From Actinacidiphila yanglinensis (GTDB lineage: Bacteria; Actinomycetota; Actinomycetes; Streptomycetales; Streptomycetaceae), in assembly GCF_900107965.1 (NCBI RefSeq), contig NZ_FNVU01000002.1, positions 558,001-622,000 on the forward strand: 64,000 bases of DNA, given 5' to 3'. The notes under the pieces were generated by a model, which worked only from the letters and a program-made list of their open reading frames with translations, searched no databases and had not been told where the DNA came from. Of this stretch, positions 1-8,684 are shown one piece after another (position 1 is the stretch's first letter; the number at the start of each line of letters is the position of its first letter). A program made the translations under genes and the position numbers.

Positions 1-655
1 CCACCTGCATGATCTTCTGTCCGGCCTGGTCGGGGAAGTAGCGGGCCACCGACTTGACCTTCGGCACCGCGGTGAGGATCGGCGAGACCAGGAAGAAGAA
101 CGGCATCAGGATGCCCAGGCCCAGCATCGGGCTGCGCAGCATCGCCGCGGTGCCCACGCAGAACAGCACGATGAGCGTCATGTACAGCCCGGCGCCGAAC
201 ACCGCGCGGAACACCCCGGGGTCGCCGATCGACGCGTGGTGCGAGCCGAGCAGCGCCTGTCCGAGGAAGAAGGTCAGGAAGCTGGTCACCATGCCGACGA
301 CCAGCGCCAGCAGCCCGGCGACCAGGACCTTCGAGGCATAGAAGTGGCCGCGCTGCGGCACCGCCGCCAGCGAGGTGCGGATCATGCCGGTGCTGTACTC
401 GCTGGAGATCACCAGCACGCCGAAGACGATCAGCGCGAGCTGGCCGAGCGTCATGCCGAAGAAGCTGGTGTTGGTCGGGTCGAAGGTCGCCTTGTCGGAG
501 TCCGACATCGAACTCCACTGGCTGTTGAAGACCGCGCAGATGATCGCGCCGAGCGCGAGAGTGACCAGGAAGGCCAGCGCGAGGGTCCACACGGTGGAGC
601 GCACCGAGCGGATCTTCGTCCACTCCGACTGGAGGACGGCAGAGGTCGCGGCCAT
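1..655 (-). CDS. ABC-2 type transporter permease, C-terminus cut by window edge
   Basis: This is the integral membrane half of an ABC transporter whose ATPase is the preceding gene on the same strand. The visible N-terminus begins MAATSAVLQSEWTKIRSVRS, the usual opening of ABC-2 permeases (a cytoplasmic helix with EWTKIRS). Hydrophobic segments then alternate with loops, including one with the typical ISSEYSTGMIRTSL motif. About 218 residues are visible and the reading frame runs off the left edge, so the last segments are missing. The ATG at 655 follows the ATPase stop (TGA, 657-659) by one base, so the two are co-transcribed and probably translationally coupled. The substrate cannot be read from the sequence; this ABC-2 class commonly exports drugs or lipids. 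The family call is firm, the substrate unknown. Confidence 0.85.
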   Translation of the reverse strand, partial: MAATSAVLQSEWTKIRSVRSTVWTLALAFLVTLALGAIICAVFNSQWSSMSDSDKATFDPTNTSFFGMTLGQLALIVFGVLVISSEYSTGMIRTSLAAVPQRGHFYASKVLVAGLLALVVGMVTSFLTFFLGQALLGSHHASIGDPGVFRAVFGAGLYMTLIVLFCVGTAAMLRSPMLGLGILMPFFFLVSPILTAVPKVKSVARYFPDQAGQKIMQV

Positions 656-656
656 G

Positions 657-1859
657 TCAGCGCCCCTTCTTCTTGCTGTTGTCGCGCCACTGCGCGCCCC
701 ACTCCTGGCCGGCGGGCGGTGCGGGCGGTGCGGGCGGAGCACCCGCCTGGCCGCCCTGGCCCGGCTGCTGCGGCCAGCCCTGCGCGCCCTGCCCCTGCCA
801 GCCCGGCTGACCCTGCGGTGCGCCCTGGCCGGGCGTGTAGGGCGACGGGCCGTACGGCGACGCTCCGTACGGGGAGGGCGCCGCGGGAGCCCCGGGCGCG
901 CCCATTCCCGCCGGCACGGGGGCCCCGGGCCCGCCGGCCGGCGCGGAGCCCATCTGGCCGCCCGCGTGATACTCCACCGACTCGGCGGTGAGCTGCATGA
1001 ACGCTTCCTCCAACGACGCCCGCTGCGGGCTGAGTTCGTGCAGCACCAGCTGATGCTGTGCCGCGAGTTCGCCGAGCGCGGCCGCGTCGCTGTCGGCGAT
1101 CTCGAACGCGCCGTCGCCGGTCTCCACCACGGTGTGGCCGGCGCGGCTCATCACGTCCTTGAACCGCTCCTGCTGCGGGGTGCGCAGCCGGACGAAGGAC
1201 CGCGAGTTCTTCTCGATGAAGTCCGACATCGAGGTGTCCGCCATCAGCCGGCCGCGGCCGATCACGATCAGGTGGTCGGCGGTCAGCGCCATCTCGCTCA
1301 TCAGGTGGCTGGAGACGAAGACGGTCCGGCCCTGGGCGGCCAGGCCCTTCATCAGGTTCCTGATCCAGTGGATGCCCTCGGGGTCGAGGCCGTTGACCGG
1401 CTCGTCGAACATCAGGATCTCCGGGTCGCCGAGCAGCGCCCCCGCGATGCCCAGGCGCTGGCCCATGCCGAGGGAGAAGCCCTTGGAGCGCTTCTTGGCG
1501 ACCGCGCTCAGACCCACCGTCTCCAGCACCTCGTCCACCCGGTGCCGGGGGATGCGGTTGGACTGTGCCATGCACAGCAGGTGGTTGTACGCGGTGCGGC
1601 CGCCGTGGATCGCCTTGGCGTCCAGCAGCGCGCCGATGTACTTCAATGGCTCGCTGAGCTGCGCGTAGTGCTTGCCGTCGATCCGGACATCGCCGCTGGT
1701 CGGGTTGTCCAGACCCAGCAGCATCCGCATCGTCGTGGACTTGCCCGCGCCGTTCGGCCCGAGGAAGCCCGTCACCACGCCGGGGCGCACGGTGAAGGTC
1801 AGATGGTCGACTGCGGTCTTGTCCCCGTACCGCTTGGTGAGCCCCTGCAACTCAATCAT
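657..1859 (-). CDS. ABC transporter ATP-binding protein with Gly/Pro/Gln-rich tail
   Basis: The ATPase subunit that powers the adjacent ABC-2 permease. Walker A is GPNGAGKST at residues 34-42, the signature is the LGMGQRLGIA variant of LSGGQ, Walker B is ILMFDEPVNGLDPEG, and the switch histidine lies in SSHLM. Together these match the DrrA/NatA-like class. The family domain fills about 300 residues. The remaining 100 or so are low complexity, rich in Gly, Pro, Ala, Gln and Tyr with repeated YGxSPY units, and end in a basic DNSKKKGR. Such a tail is not part of the catalytic fold and is probably disordered. The gene is first of two; a stem-loop at 1883-1916 separates it from filP upstream. Confidence 0.92.
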   Translation of the reverse strand: MIELQGLTKRYGDKTAVDHLTFTVRPGVVTGFLGPNGAGKSTTMRMLLGLDNPTSGDVRIDGKHYAQLSEPLKYIGALLDAKAIHGGRTAYNHLLCMAQSNRIPRHRVDEVLETVGLSAVAKKRSKGFSLGMGQRLGIAGALLGDPEILMFDEPVNGLDPEGIHWIRNLMKGLAAQGRTVFVSSHLMSEMALTADHLIVIGRGRLMADTSMSDFIEKNSRSFVRLRTPQQERFKDVMSRAGHTVVETGDGAFEIADSDAAALGELAAQHQLVLHELSPQRASLEEAFMQLTAESVEYHAGGQMGSAPAGGPGAPVPAGMGAPGAPAAPSPYGASPYGPSPYTPGQGAPQGQPGWQGQGAQGWPQQPGQGGQAGAPPAPPAPPAGQEWGAQWRDNSKKKGR

Positions 1860-1882
1860 GGGCCCGAGGCTACTTCAGACGG

Positions 1883-1916
1883 CACAACCCCCGCCCGAGG
1901 AGGGACGGGGGTTGTG
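1883..1916. terminator. stem-loop between filP and the ABC operon
   Basis: The arms CACAACCCCCGCCC (1883-1896) and GGACGGGGGTTGTG (1903-1916) pair with one mismatch around a 6-base loop. It sits directly downstream of the filP stop and upstream of the ATPase gene, so it probably ends filP transcription. No T-run follows on the minus strand, as is common in Streptomyces. Confidence 0.6.
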
Positions 1917-1960
1917 GAAAAAGCTGCCGTCGGCGGTGCCGCCCGGGGTGAAACCGGTGG

Positions 1961-2899
1961 TCAGCGGGACTGCTGGGCCGGAACGCCACGCGAGACCGGC
2001 TCGTCGTCGGCAGGGGAACCCGCCGCGGCGACGGCCGCACCCGTCAGCGTGGCCAGCATCTCGCGCACGTTGGTGAGCTGTGCGTTGATGCTGTCGCGAC
2101 GGTTGGTGAGCGCCGCCAGCTCGCGCTCGGACTCGCTGCGGATCCGGTCGGCCTTGGCGTTCGCGTCCGCGACGATGTCCTCGGACTGCCGCTGCGCGGT
2201 CTCCACGGTCTGGCGGGCACGGCGCTCGGCGTCCGTGCGCAGCTTCTCCGCCTCCAGGCGCAGCTGCTCCGCACGGTGCTCGATCTCCGCCAGCCGCTTC
2301 TCCGCCTTCGCCTGACGGGACGCCAGGTCACGCTCGGACTGCTCGCGCCGCTTGGCGAGGTTGGTCTCGAAGTCCGCAGCGGCCTGGGCGGCCTTGGCGC
2401 GGGTCTCCTCGAACAGCGCGTCGGCCTCCTCACGCTTGGCCGAGGCGTCCTTCTGGGCGTCGGCGCGCAGCTGCGTCGCGTCGCCCTTCGCCTTGTCGAC
2501 GATCCGCGCGCCCTCGTCCTCCGACTTCGCCTTCCGGTCGGAGGCGTAGGACTCGGCATCGCTGCGAACCTGTGCGGCGGCCGACTCGGCCAGCTCGCGG
2601 TGCTGCTCGGCCGCGCGGCGCGCCTCCTCGCGAAGGTCCTTCGCCTCCTCCTCGGCGAGGCGGAGGATCTTCTCCACCCGGGCACCGAGACCGGCGTACG
2701 ACGGCTCGGAGTCGGTGACCTGGGCCTGTGCGTTCTGGGTTTCGAGGTGCAACTCCTCGATGCGCTTCTCCAGCGCGGTGATCCGGGTCAGGGCGCTGTC
2801 ACGGTCGGCGACGAGCTTGGTGATGCGGTCGTCCACCTGACCGCGGTCGTATCCGCGACGCACGAGCTCGAAGCCGAAGGGGGAGGAAGTGTCGCTCAT
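1961..2899 (-). CDS. filP: FilP-like coiled-coil cytoskeletal protein
   Basis: A 312-residue, almost wholly alpha-helical coiled-coil protein. FilP of Streptomyces forms intermediate-filament-like networks near hyphal tips and supports polar growth with DivIVA and Scy; older databases call it cellulose-binding protein. The N-terminus holds a short DivIVA-like segment (SPFGFELVRRGYDRGQVDDRI), followed by long stretches of Ala/Glu/Arg/Lys with heptad or hendecad spacing (for example AEEEAKDLREEARRAAEQ). The C-terminus is a short non-helical Gly/Ala/Pro tail. Length and position directly downstream of scy match the known S. coelicolor pair. An AGGAA ribosome-binding site precedes the ATG. Its own promoter probably lies in the 105-base gap after scy. 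Confidence 0.88.
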   Translation of the reverse strand: MSDTSSPFGFELVRRGYDRGQVDDRITKLVADRDSALTRITALEKRIEELHLETQNAQAQVTDSEPSYAGLGARVEKILRLAEEEAKDLREEARRAAEQHRELAESAAAQVRSDAESYASDRKAKSEDEGARIVDKAKGDATQLRADAQKDASAKREEADALFEETRAKAAQAAADFETNLAKRREQSERDLASRQAKAEKRLAEIEHRAEQLRLEAEKLRTDAERRARQTVETAQRQSEDIVADANAKADRIRSESERELAALTNRRDSINAQLTNVREMLATLTGAAVAAAGSPADDEPVSRGVPAQQSR

Positions 2900-3004
2900 G
2901 GGGTTCCTGTCGATGATTCAGACCGGTGAGGTGATAGGGGGAATCCTAGGGGGCACGGCGGCGTGTCACCGAGCCATTGCGTATTCGGTATGGAGAATGT
3001 CCGC

Positions 3005-6000
3005 TCAATCGAGTGGAGCCTCGTCGGACCGCTTGCCGCTCGTCCGGGTGGCTGGTGCGCCCGCACCGGCAGCCACGGCGCTCTTGCCGGACCCGCTGCC
3101 CGGGGCCTCGAACGACTCCAGCGCCTCCAACACGTCCTGCACGCGCGAGATCTCCGCGTTGATGTCCTCTCTGCGGCGCACCAGGACGTCCAACTCCCTT
3201 CTGCCCTCGGCGACGATGCGCTCCGCCTCGGCCCGTGCCTCCCCCTTGACCCGCTCGGCCTCGCGCTCCGCCTCGGACTTCTTCTGCTCGGCCTCCTTGA
3301 GCAGGCCCTCGACCTTCTTCACGGCGGCGATCCGTACCTTGCTCGCCTCCGACGTCGCGGTGCTCTTGATCTCGGCGGCCTTCGCCTCGGCCTCCCCCAA
3401 CTGCTCGGTCGCGGCGGCCACCAGCTTGTCGACCCGCTCGCCGACCACCTTCATCGCCTCGGCGGCCTCCTTGCGGGCCCGCTCGTGGAGTTCCTCCACC
3501 TCGGACTCCACCCGGCGGCGCAGTTCCGCGGTGCGGTTCCTGGTACTGGTGGCGTCGCTGCGCGCCTCGACCAGCAGCGTATCGGCGTCGGTGCGGGCGC
3601 GTTCCACCATCGTGTGGGAATCGTTGGTCGCCTCGGCGACGATCCGGTTCGCCTCGGACCGGGCCGCGCCCACCATCGCGTCGGCCTGCTGCTCGGCCGC
3701 GGCCTGCGTCGCGACCGCCTCCGCCTGCGCCTTGCCCATCAACTCGTCGGCCTGCTCGGCGGCTTCGCTGCGCCGCTTGTTCGCCGCCTCGCGCGCCTCG
3801 TCCAGGATGCGCTGCGCCTGCGCGCGCGACTCCTCGGCGGTGCGCTCGGCGTCCCCGAGGGCCTCCCGGGCCTGCGCGCCCAGGCGTTCGGCCTCCTCGC
3901 GGGCCTTGCCCACCAACTGGTCGGCCTGGTTCGCCGCGTCGGTGCGCATCCGGTTCGCGTCCTCGCGCGCCCCGGTCCGCAGCCGGTCGGACTCCTCGAT
4001 CGCCTCGCTGACCGTACGGTCGGCCAACGCGCGGGCGGCCTCGGACTCCTCGGCCGCCTCCCGGCGGATCCTGGAGGCGTCCTCACCGGCCCGCTCCCGC
4101 TCGGAGTTGGCGTCGGCGTGCAGCCGGTCCGCCTCGCCCTGCGCCTCGGCGCGCATCCGCTGGGCGGCGTGCTCGGCGGCCGACCGCAGGCCGGTGATCT
4201 CCTCCTCGGCCTCCTGGCGCAGCCCGGCGACCGAGTCGCGCACCTGCTGCGCGGTCGTCTCGGCGCCGCCCACCATCTCCGCGGCCCGCTGCTCGGCCTC
4301 GGCGACCAGCCGCTCCGCCTCGGCGCCGGCGTCCTCCACCCGCTTGCGGGCGGCCGCCAGCAGCTCCTCGCTCTCCCGGCGGGCCTGGGTGCGCTCCTGC
4401 TCGGCCTCGGTGCGGGCCGCGCCCAGCACCTCCTCGGCCTCCCGGCGGCGGCGGGTCGCCTCCTCCTGGGCGGCGCCCAGCGCCTCGGCGGCCTCCACCC
4501 CGATCCGCTCGGCGGCGGCCGCGGCCTCCGCGCGCAGCCGGTCGGCGGTCTCCTGCGCCTCCGTGCGGCGCTGCTCGGCGTCCGCGGCTGCCTCGGCCTG
4601 CAGGCGCACCGCGACGGACTCGCCCTCCGCGCGGCTCTGCGCCGCGTCGGAGGCCGCCTCGTCGCGCAGCCGTACCGCCTCGGCCTCGGCCTGCTCCTGG
4701 AGAGTGCGGATCCGCTCGGCGGTCTCGGTGCGCAGCCGCTCGGACTCCTCGCCGGCCTCGGCGCGGATCCGGTCCGCCTCGGCGGTGGCCTCGCGCAGCG
4801 CCTGCTCGGCGCCGGCGACCCGCGCCTCGGCCTCCTCGCGCAGCCGGACCAGTTCCGCCTCGGCCTCGTCGCGCATCCTGGCGGCGACCTCGCCGGCCTC
4901 CGTCCGCGCCTGCTCGACGGTCTGCTCGGCCGCCTCCTTGGCCGCCTCGGTCTGCCGCTCGGCCTCCGCGTGCAGCTCGTCGGCCTCCGCGCGGGCCTGC
5001 CGCAGCGCCTCCTCGGCCTTGGTGTTCAGCGCGGAGGCCCGCTCCACGGACTCGGTCCGCATCCGCTCGGCCTCGGCGCCCGCGCCCTGGCGGACCTCGT
5101 CGCCGTCGGCCTTCGCCTTGGCCAGCAGCTCCTCGGCCCGGTGCGCGGCCTCCTCGATCTGCTGGACGGCCTCGCGCCGCGCCTCGCCGCGGATCCGCTC
5201 GCCCTCGGCGACGGCGTCGGCCCGCAGCTGCTCGGCCTCGCCGCGCAGCCGCCGGGCCTCCTCCTGGAGCTCGACGGTCCGGGCGCGGTACTCCTCGGTG
5301 TCGTCCTGGGCGGCGCCGCGCAGCTCCTGCGCGGACGCCTCCGCCTCGGCCCGCAGCCGCTCGGCCTCGGCGTCGGCCTCGTGCCGGATCCGCTCGGCCT
5401 CGTCGGCGGCGGCCTTGGTGCTGGACCGGGCGTCCTCGGACGCCTTGGTCAGGATCTCCTCGGCCGACCTGGCGGCCTGCGCGAGCTGCGCCGCCGCGTC
5501 CTCGGTGGCCTTGGCGCGGGCGGTCTCCTGCGCCTCGGTCCTGATCCGCTCGGCCTCGGCGCGGGCGTCGGCGACGGTCTGCTCGGCCTCCGCCTTGGCC
5601 GCCTCGGCCTCCTTGGTGGCCTCGCCGACCATGCGGGCGATCTCGGCGCGGGCGGTCTTGGTGCGCTGCTCGTTCTCGGTCTCGGTGGCCGCCAGGCGCT
5701 TCGCGGCACCCGCCGCGGCCTCCTCGCGCAGCCGCTCGGCCTCGGCACGGGCCTGCCGCAGCGACTCCTCGGCGGCCCTGGCCCGCTCGTCGGCCAGCCG
5801 GGACAGCTCGGTGGCGCGGGTGCGCGCCTCGTCGGACTCGGTGCGGGTGGAGGTACGCAGCTGCTCGGCCTCGGCGGTGGCCTCGGTGGCCTGCGTGGAG
5901 GCGGCGGTCAGCAGCCGCTCGGCGTCGGCACGGGCCCGGCGCAGCAGCTGCTCGGCCTCGGTGCGGGCCGCCTCGGCCTCCGAGGTCAGCCGCTGGCCGG

Positions 6001-6595
6001 TCTGCTCGGCGACCCGGGACGCCTCCGCCCGGGCGGAGGCCAGCGCCGCCTCGGACTCGGTGCGGGTCTCCTCCAGCAGCCGCCGGGCCTGCGACTCGCT
6101 GCGGGCGCGCAGCTGCTCGGCCCAGGCCACGTTCTCGTTGACGTGGGTCTCGACGTTGGCCCGGCGCTCGGCCAGCTCCTCGTCGAGCTGGCGGCGGCGG
6201 GCGATCGCCTCGGCGTGCCAGTCCGACTCGAACCTGGCCTGGTGCTCGGCCTGCTCCTGGAGCAGCCGCTGGGTCTGGGCGCGGGCCTCGCGCAGCTCCC
6301 GCTCGGCGTCGGCGCGGAGCTGGTCGGCCTGGATCTGGGCGTTGCGCAGGAGCTGGTCGGCCTGGTGGCCGATGTTGTCGTAGGCGGGACGGGTGGCGAG
6401 ATTGCGGCGCGCCTCGTGCAGCTTGGCGCGCAGCACCTCGACCTGGTAGCCGAGGTCGTCGGCGTGATCGACCGCCTTGCCGCGCTCGGTACGCAGCCGG
6501 TCCATCTCGGCTTCGAGTCGAGAGAGCTGGTCGTCAGCCCGGTAGCTGTCGTTGCCCCGCACTCCGCGGTCCCATCGGTCTCCTGGCGTACTCAC
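3005..6595 (-). CDS. scy: Scy-like polarisome coiled-coil protein
   Basis: A 1196-residue giant coiled-coil protein. Scy in Streptomyces gathers DivIVA and FilP at hyphal tips and controls the number of growth and branching sites. The first 80 or so residues resemble a DivIVA-like head (DQLSRLEAEMDRLRTERGKA, then DDLGYQVEVLRAKL). The following roughly 1050 residues are a near-continuous Ala/Glu/Arg coiled coil with phrases such as AEAERIRxEA, and the last 35 are an unstructured Gly/Ser/Ala tail ending in DEAPLD. The GTG start at 6595 is the only one ahead of the head domain. It is somewhat shorter than the S. coelicolor protein (about 1326 residues by memory), probably through repeat-number change. 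The periodic sequence also produces long open frames on the opposite strand, which I treat as shadows. Confidence 0.9.
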   Translation of the reverse strand: MSTPGDRWDRGVRGNDSYRADDQLSRLEAEMDRLRTERGKAVDHADDLGYQVEVLRAKLHEARRNLATRPAYDNIGHQADQLLRNAQIQADQLRADAERELREARAQTQRLLQEQAEHQARFESDWHAEAIARRRQLDEELAERRANVETHVNENVAWAEQLRARSESQARRLLEETRTESEAALASARAEASRVAEQTGQRLTSEAEAARTEAEQLLRRARADAERLLTAASTQATEATAEAEQLRTSTRTESDEARTRATELSRLADERARAAEESLRQARAEAERLREEAAAGAAKRLAATETENEQRTKTARAEIARMVGEATKEAEAAKAEAEQTVADARAEAERIRTEAQETARAKATEDAAAQLAQAARSAEEILTKASEDARSSTKAAADEAERIRHEADAEAERLRAEAEASAQELRGAAQDDTEEYRARTVELQEEARRLRGEAEQLRADAVAEGERIRGEARREAVQQIEEAAHRAEELLAKAKADGDEVRQGAGAEAERMRTESVERASALNTKAEEALRQARAEADELHAEAERQTEAAKEAAEQTVEQARTEAGEVAARMRDEAEAELVRLREEAEARVAGAEQALREATAEADRIRAEAGEESERLRTETAERIRTLQEQAEAEAVRLRDEAASDAAQSRAEGESVAVRLQAEAAADAEQRRTEAQETADRLRAEAAAAAERIGVEAAEALGAAQEEATRRRREAEEVLGAARTEAEQERTQARRESEELLAAARKRVEDAGAEAERLVAEAEQRAAEMVGGAETTAQQVRDSVAGLRQEAEEEITGLRSAAEHAAQRMRAEAQGEADRLHADANSERERAGEDASRIRREAAEESEAARALADRTVSEAIEESDRLRTGAREDANRMRTDAANQADQLVGKAREEAERLGAQAREALGDAERTAEESRAQAQRILDEAREAANKRRSEAAEQADELMGKAQAEAVATQAAAEQQADAMVGAARSEANRIVAEATNDSHTMVERARTDADTLLVEARSDATSTRNRTAELRRRVESEVEELHERARKEAAEAMKVVGERVDKLVAAATEQLGEAEAKAAEIKSTATSEASKVRIAAVKKVEGLLKEAEQKKSEAEREAERVKGEARAEAERIVAEGRRELDVLVRRREDINAEISRVQDVLEALESFEAPGSGSGKSAVAAGAGAPATRTSGKRSDEAPLD

Positions 6596-6814
6596 CCGCC
6601 AACCGGGTGAGATTCTCCGTAACTCGGTTTGAGAGAACAGAGCTGTACGAAGAATGGTGTCAGATCAACGTCGCGGAGCGGGAGCGTACCCAGGAGCGTG
6701 CTCCCGGCCGCCCACCCCGGTCGGCCCCGGTCACTCTACCGGGCGGCACCGGGGTTGGGTCAGTGGTCTCGGGCCGGTTCGGCGGTTCCGGGCCGGATCG
6801 CCGCCGCCGCGAAG
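6596..6814 (-). promoter_or_regulatory. scy upstream region with imperfect inverted repeat
   Basis: These 219 bases separate the epimerase stop from the scy start and must carry the scy promoter if scy is not read through. Close to the GTG there is an inverted repeat, AACCGGGT (6601-6608) and ACTCGGTT (6622-6629), with one mismatch and a 13-base spacer. I see no convincing -10/-35 pair. Confidence 0.3.
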
Positions 6815-7264
6815 CTACGCCTCCTCGCCGGCGGAGTGGGCGCCGGGGGCGGAGGTGACCAGCTCGGTGAGCACCCCGTGGCAGTCCTTCGGGTGAAGGA
6901 AGGTGATCCGTGAGCCCGAGGTGCCGCGGCGGGGCTCGTCGTACAGCACCCGCACTCCCTTGCCCCGGATGTCGGCGGAGTCGGTGTCGACATCGCCGGT
7001 GCCGAAGGCGATGTGGTGCACGCCCTCGCCGTTCTTCGCCAGCCACTTGCCCACCGCGGAGTCCTCCCGGGTGGCTTCCAGCAGTTGGAGGTAGGAGGCG
7101 CCGCCGTCGTCGGTGCCGCTGATCCGCAGCATGGCCTCGCGGACGCCCTGTTCCTCGTTCACCTCGCTGTGCTCCACCTCGAAGCCGTACGTGGCACGGT
7201 AGAACTCGACGGTCGCGTCGAGGTCGAAGCAGGCGATCCCGATGTGGTCGATGCGAGTCAGCAT
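6815..7264 (-). CDS. mce: methylmalonyl-CoA epimerase
   Basis: A 149-residue vicinal-oxygen-chelate (glyoxalase-like) enzyme that interconverts (R)- and (S)-methylmalonyl-CoA, linking propionyl-CoA carboxylation with methylmalonyl-CoA mutase. The sequence opens MLTRIDHIGIACFDLDATVE, and the metal ligands are recognisable in RIDHIGIA, GVHHIAFG and the C-terminal HGVLTELV. The frame is open 17 codons further upstream (to 7315), but that extension lacks family similarity, so the ATG at 7264 is preferred. It is divergent from the thiolase gene, and MeaB lies just beyond, which fits a propionate/methylmalonyl-CoA context. Confidence 0.9.
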   Translation of the reverse strand: MLTRIDHIGIACFDLDATVEFYRATYGFEVEHSEVNEEQGVREAMLRISGTDDGGASYLQLLEATREDSAVGKWLAKNGEGVHHIAFGTGDVDTDSADIRGKGVRVLYDEPRRGTSGSRITFLHPKDCHGVLTELVTSAPGAHSAGEEA

Positions 7265-7327
7265 GTACACAGTGCACCGCATGGACGGCTGATCACGCAA
7301 CGTGCGCGCCATCACACGTTCTGCCTC

Positions 7328-7377
7328 GTGACCCTGTCTCTACCGGTCAGTACATTGAAGGCTAACCCTCGTTAACC
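7328..7377 (+). promoter_or_regulatory. thiolase promoter with operator-like palindrome
   Basis: GTGACC (7328-7333) and TACATT (7351-7356) are spaced 17 bases apart and could be -35 and -10 boxes for the thiolase gene. At the expected transcription start lies GGCTAAC-CCTC-GTTAACC (7360-7377), an 18-base palindrome with one mismatch. That position suits a repressor. ACCGGTCAGTA just upstream (7342-7352) resembles half of another symmetric site. Confidence 0.38.
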
Positions 7378-7402
7378 TCTCTTCAGCCGAAGGGGCCGCA
7401 CC

Positions 7403-8614
7403 ATGACAAGTCAGGAAGCCCGCACCTCCGTGATCGTCGCCGGCGCCCGCACCCCGATGGGGCGGCTGCTCGGCAGCCTGCGGTCGTTCTCCGGCGCCGA
7501 CCTGGGCGGTTTCGCCATCAAGGCCGCGCTGGAGCGGTCCGGCGTCACCGGCGACCAGGTGCAGTACGTGATCATGGGGCAGGTGCTCCAGGCCGGCGCC
7601 GGGCAGATCCCGGCCCGGCAGGCGGCCGTCAAGGCCGGCATCCCGATGAACGTCCCGGCGCTCACGGTGAACAAGGTGTGCCTGTCCGGCCTCGACGCGA
7701 TCGCGCTCGCCGACCAGCTGATCCGGGCCGGGGAGTTCGACGTCGTGGTGGCCGGCGGCCAGGAGTCGATGACCAACGCCCCCCACCTGCTGCCCGACTC
7801 CCGCGCGGGCCACAAGTACGGCGCGATCGAGCTGCTCGACTCCATGGCGCACGACGGGCTGACCGACGCGTACGACGAGATCGCGATGGGCGCGTCCACC
7901 GAGCGGCACAACACCCGGCTCGGCATCGAGCGCGCCCCGCAGGACGAGTTCGGCGCGCTGTCGCACCAGCGGGCCGCCGCCGCCCGCAAGAACGGCCTGT
8001 TCGACGCCGAGATCACCCCCGTGGAGATCCCGCAGCGCAAGGGCGACCCGGTGGTCTTCGCGCAGGACGAGGGCATCCGCCCGGACACCACCGTGGAGTC
8101 CCTGGGCCGGCTGCGGCCCGCCTTCCCCGACGCGACCGGCGCCGGCACCATCACCGCCGGCACCTCCTCGCAGATCTCCGACGGGGCCGCCGCGGTCGTC
8201 GTCATGAGCCGCGCCAAGGCGGAGGAGCTGGGCCTGTCCTGGATCGCCGAGATCGGCGCGCACGGCAATGTGGCCGGCCCCGACAACTCCCTCCAGTCCC
8301 AGCCGTCGAACGCGATCAACGACGCGCTGCGCAAGGCCGGGCTGACCGTCGCCGACCTCGACCTCATCGAGATCAACGAGGCGTTCGCCGCGGTCGCCGT
8401 CCAGTCCATGAAGGACCTCGGCGTGACACCGGAAAAGGTGAACGTCAACGGCGGCGCGATCGCCCTCGGTCACCCCATCGGCATGTCCGGCGCCCGTATC
8501 GTGCTGCACCTCGCCCTGGAGCTGAAGCGGCGCGGCGGCGGTACCGGAGCGGCCGCGCTGTGCGGCGGCGGCGGCCAGGGCGACGCCCTGATCGTCCGGG
8601 TGCCGGGCAACTGA
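7403..8614 (+). CDS. acetyl-CoA acetyltransferase (thiolase)
   Basis: A 403-residue thiolase that condenses two acetyl-CoA into acetoacetyl-CoA or cleaves 3-ketoacyl-CoA. The catalytic residues are visible: nucleophile Cys93 in NKVCLSG, His357 in [13 protein letters not shown], and Cys387 in [12 protein letters not shown]. The length is typical of the biosynthetic/degradative thiolase family. The ATG at 7403 has AAGGGG about eight bases upstream. It is divergent from the epimerase gene, and meaB follows 70 bases after the stop on the same strand, so the two may be co-transcribed. The physiological direction cannot be told from sequence; the neighbours suggest short-chain acyl-CoA metabolism. 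Confidence 0.9.
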   Translation: MTSQEARTSVIVAGARTPMGRLLGSLRSFSGADLGGFAIKAALERSGVTGDQVQYVIMGQVLQAGAGQIPARQAAVKAGIPMNVPALTVNKVCLSGLDAIALADQLIRAGEFDVVVAGGQESMTNAPHLLPDSRAGHKYGAIELLDSMAHDGLTDAYDEIAMGASTERHNTRLGIERAPQDEFGALSHQRAAAARKNGLFDAEITPVEIPQRKGDPVVFAQDEGIRPDTTVESLGRLRPAFPDATGAGTITAGTSSQISDGAAAVVVMSRAKAEELGLSWIAEIGAHGNVAGPDNSLQSQPSNAINDALRKAGLTVADLDLIEINEAFAAVAVQSMKDLGVTPEKVNVNGGAIALGHPIGMSGARIVLHLALELKRRGGGTGAAALCGGGGQGDALIVRVPGN

Positions 8615-8656
8615 TCAGGCGGAGGGTGCCCGCGGGCGGGCGAGCCCGACGGGCGG

Positions 8657-8684
8657 GCCGGTGTCGAAAGGGAGAACACGCGCA
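8657..8684 (+). repeat. 28-bp dispersed repeat, copy 1
   Basis: These 28 bases occur again, exactly and inverted, at 60117-60144. The core GTGTCGAAAGGGAGAACAC has self-complementary GTGT/ACAC ends. This copy abuts the meaB GTG start and supplies its AAAGGGAGA ribosome-binding site. Weaker similarity extends about 18 bases to the left (GCGAGCC, then GGGCG). Confidence 0.75.

Noticed and set aside
2889-6610. Long plus-strand open frames of more than 1100 codons opposite scy
   Set aside because: They mirror the Ala/Glu/Arg-rich coiled-coil codons of scy; the resulting Ser/Arg- or Leu/Gly-rich proteins have no domain, and no ribosome-binding site fits.
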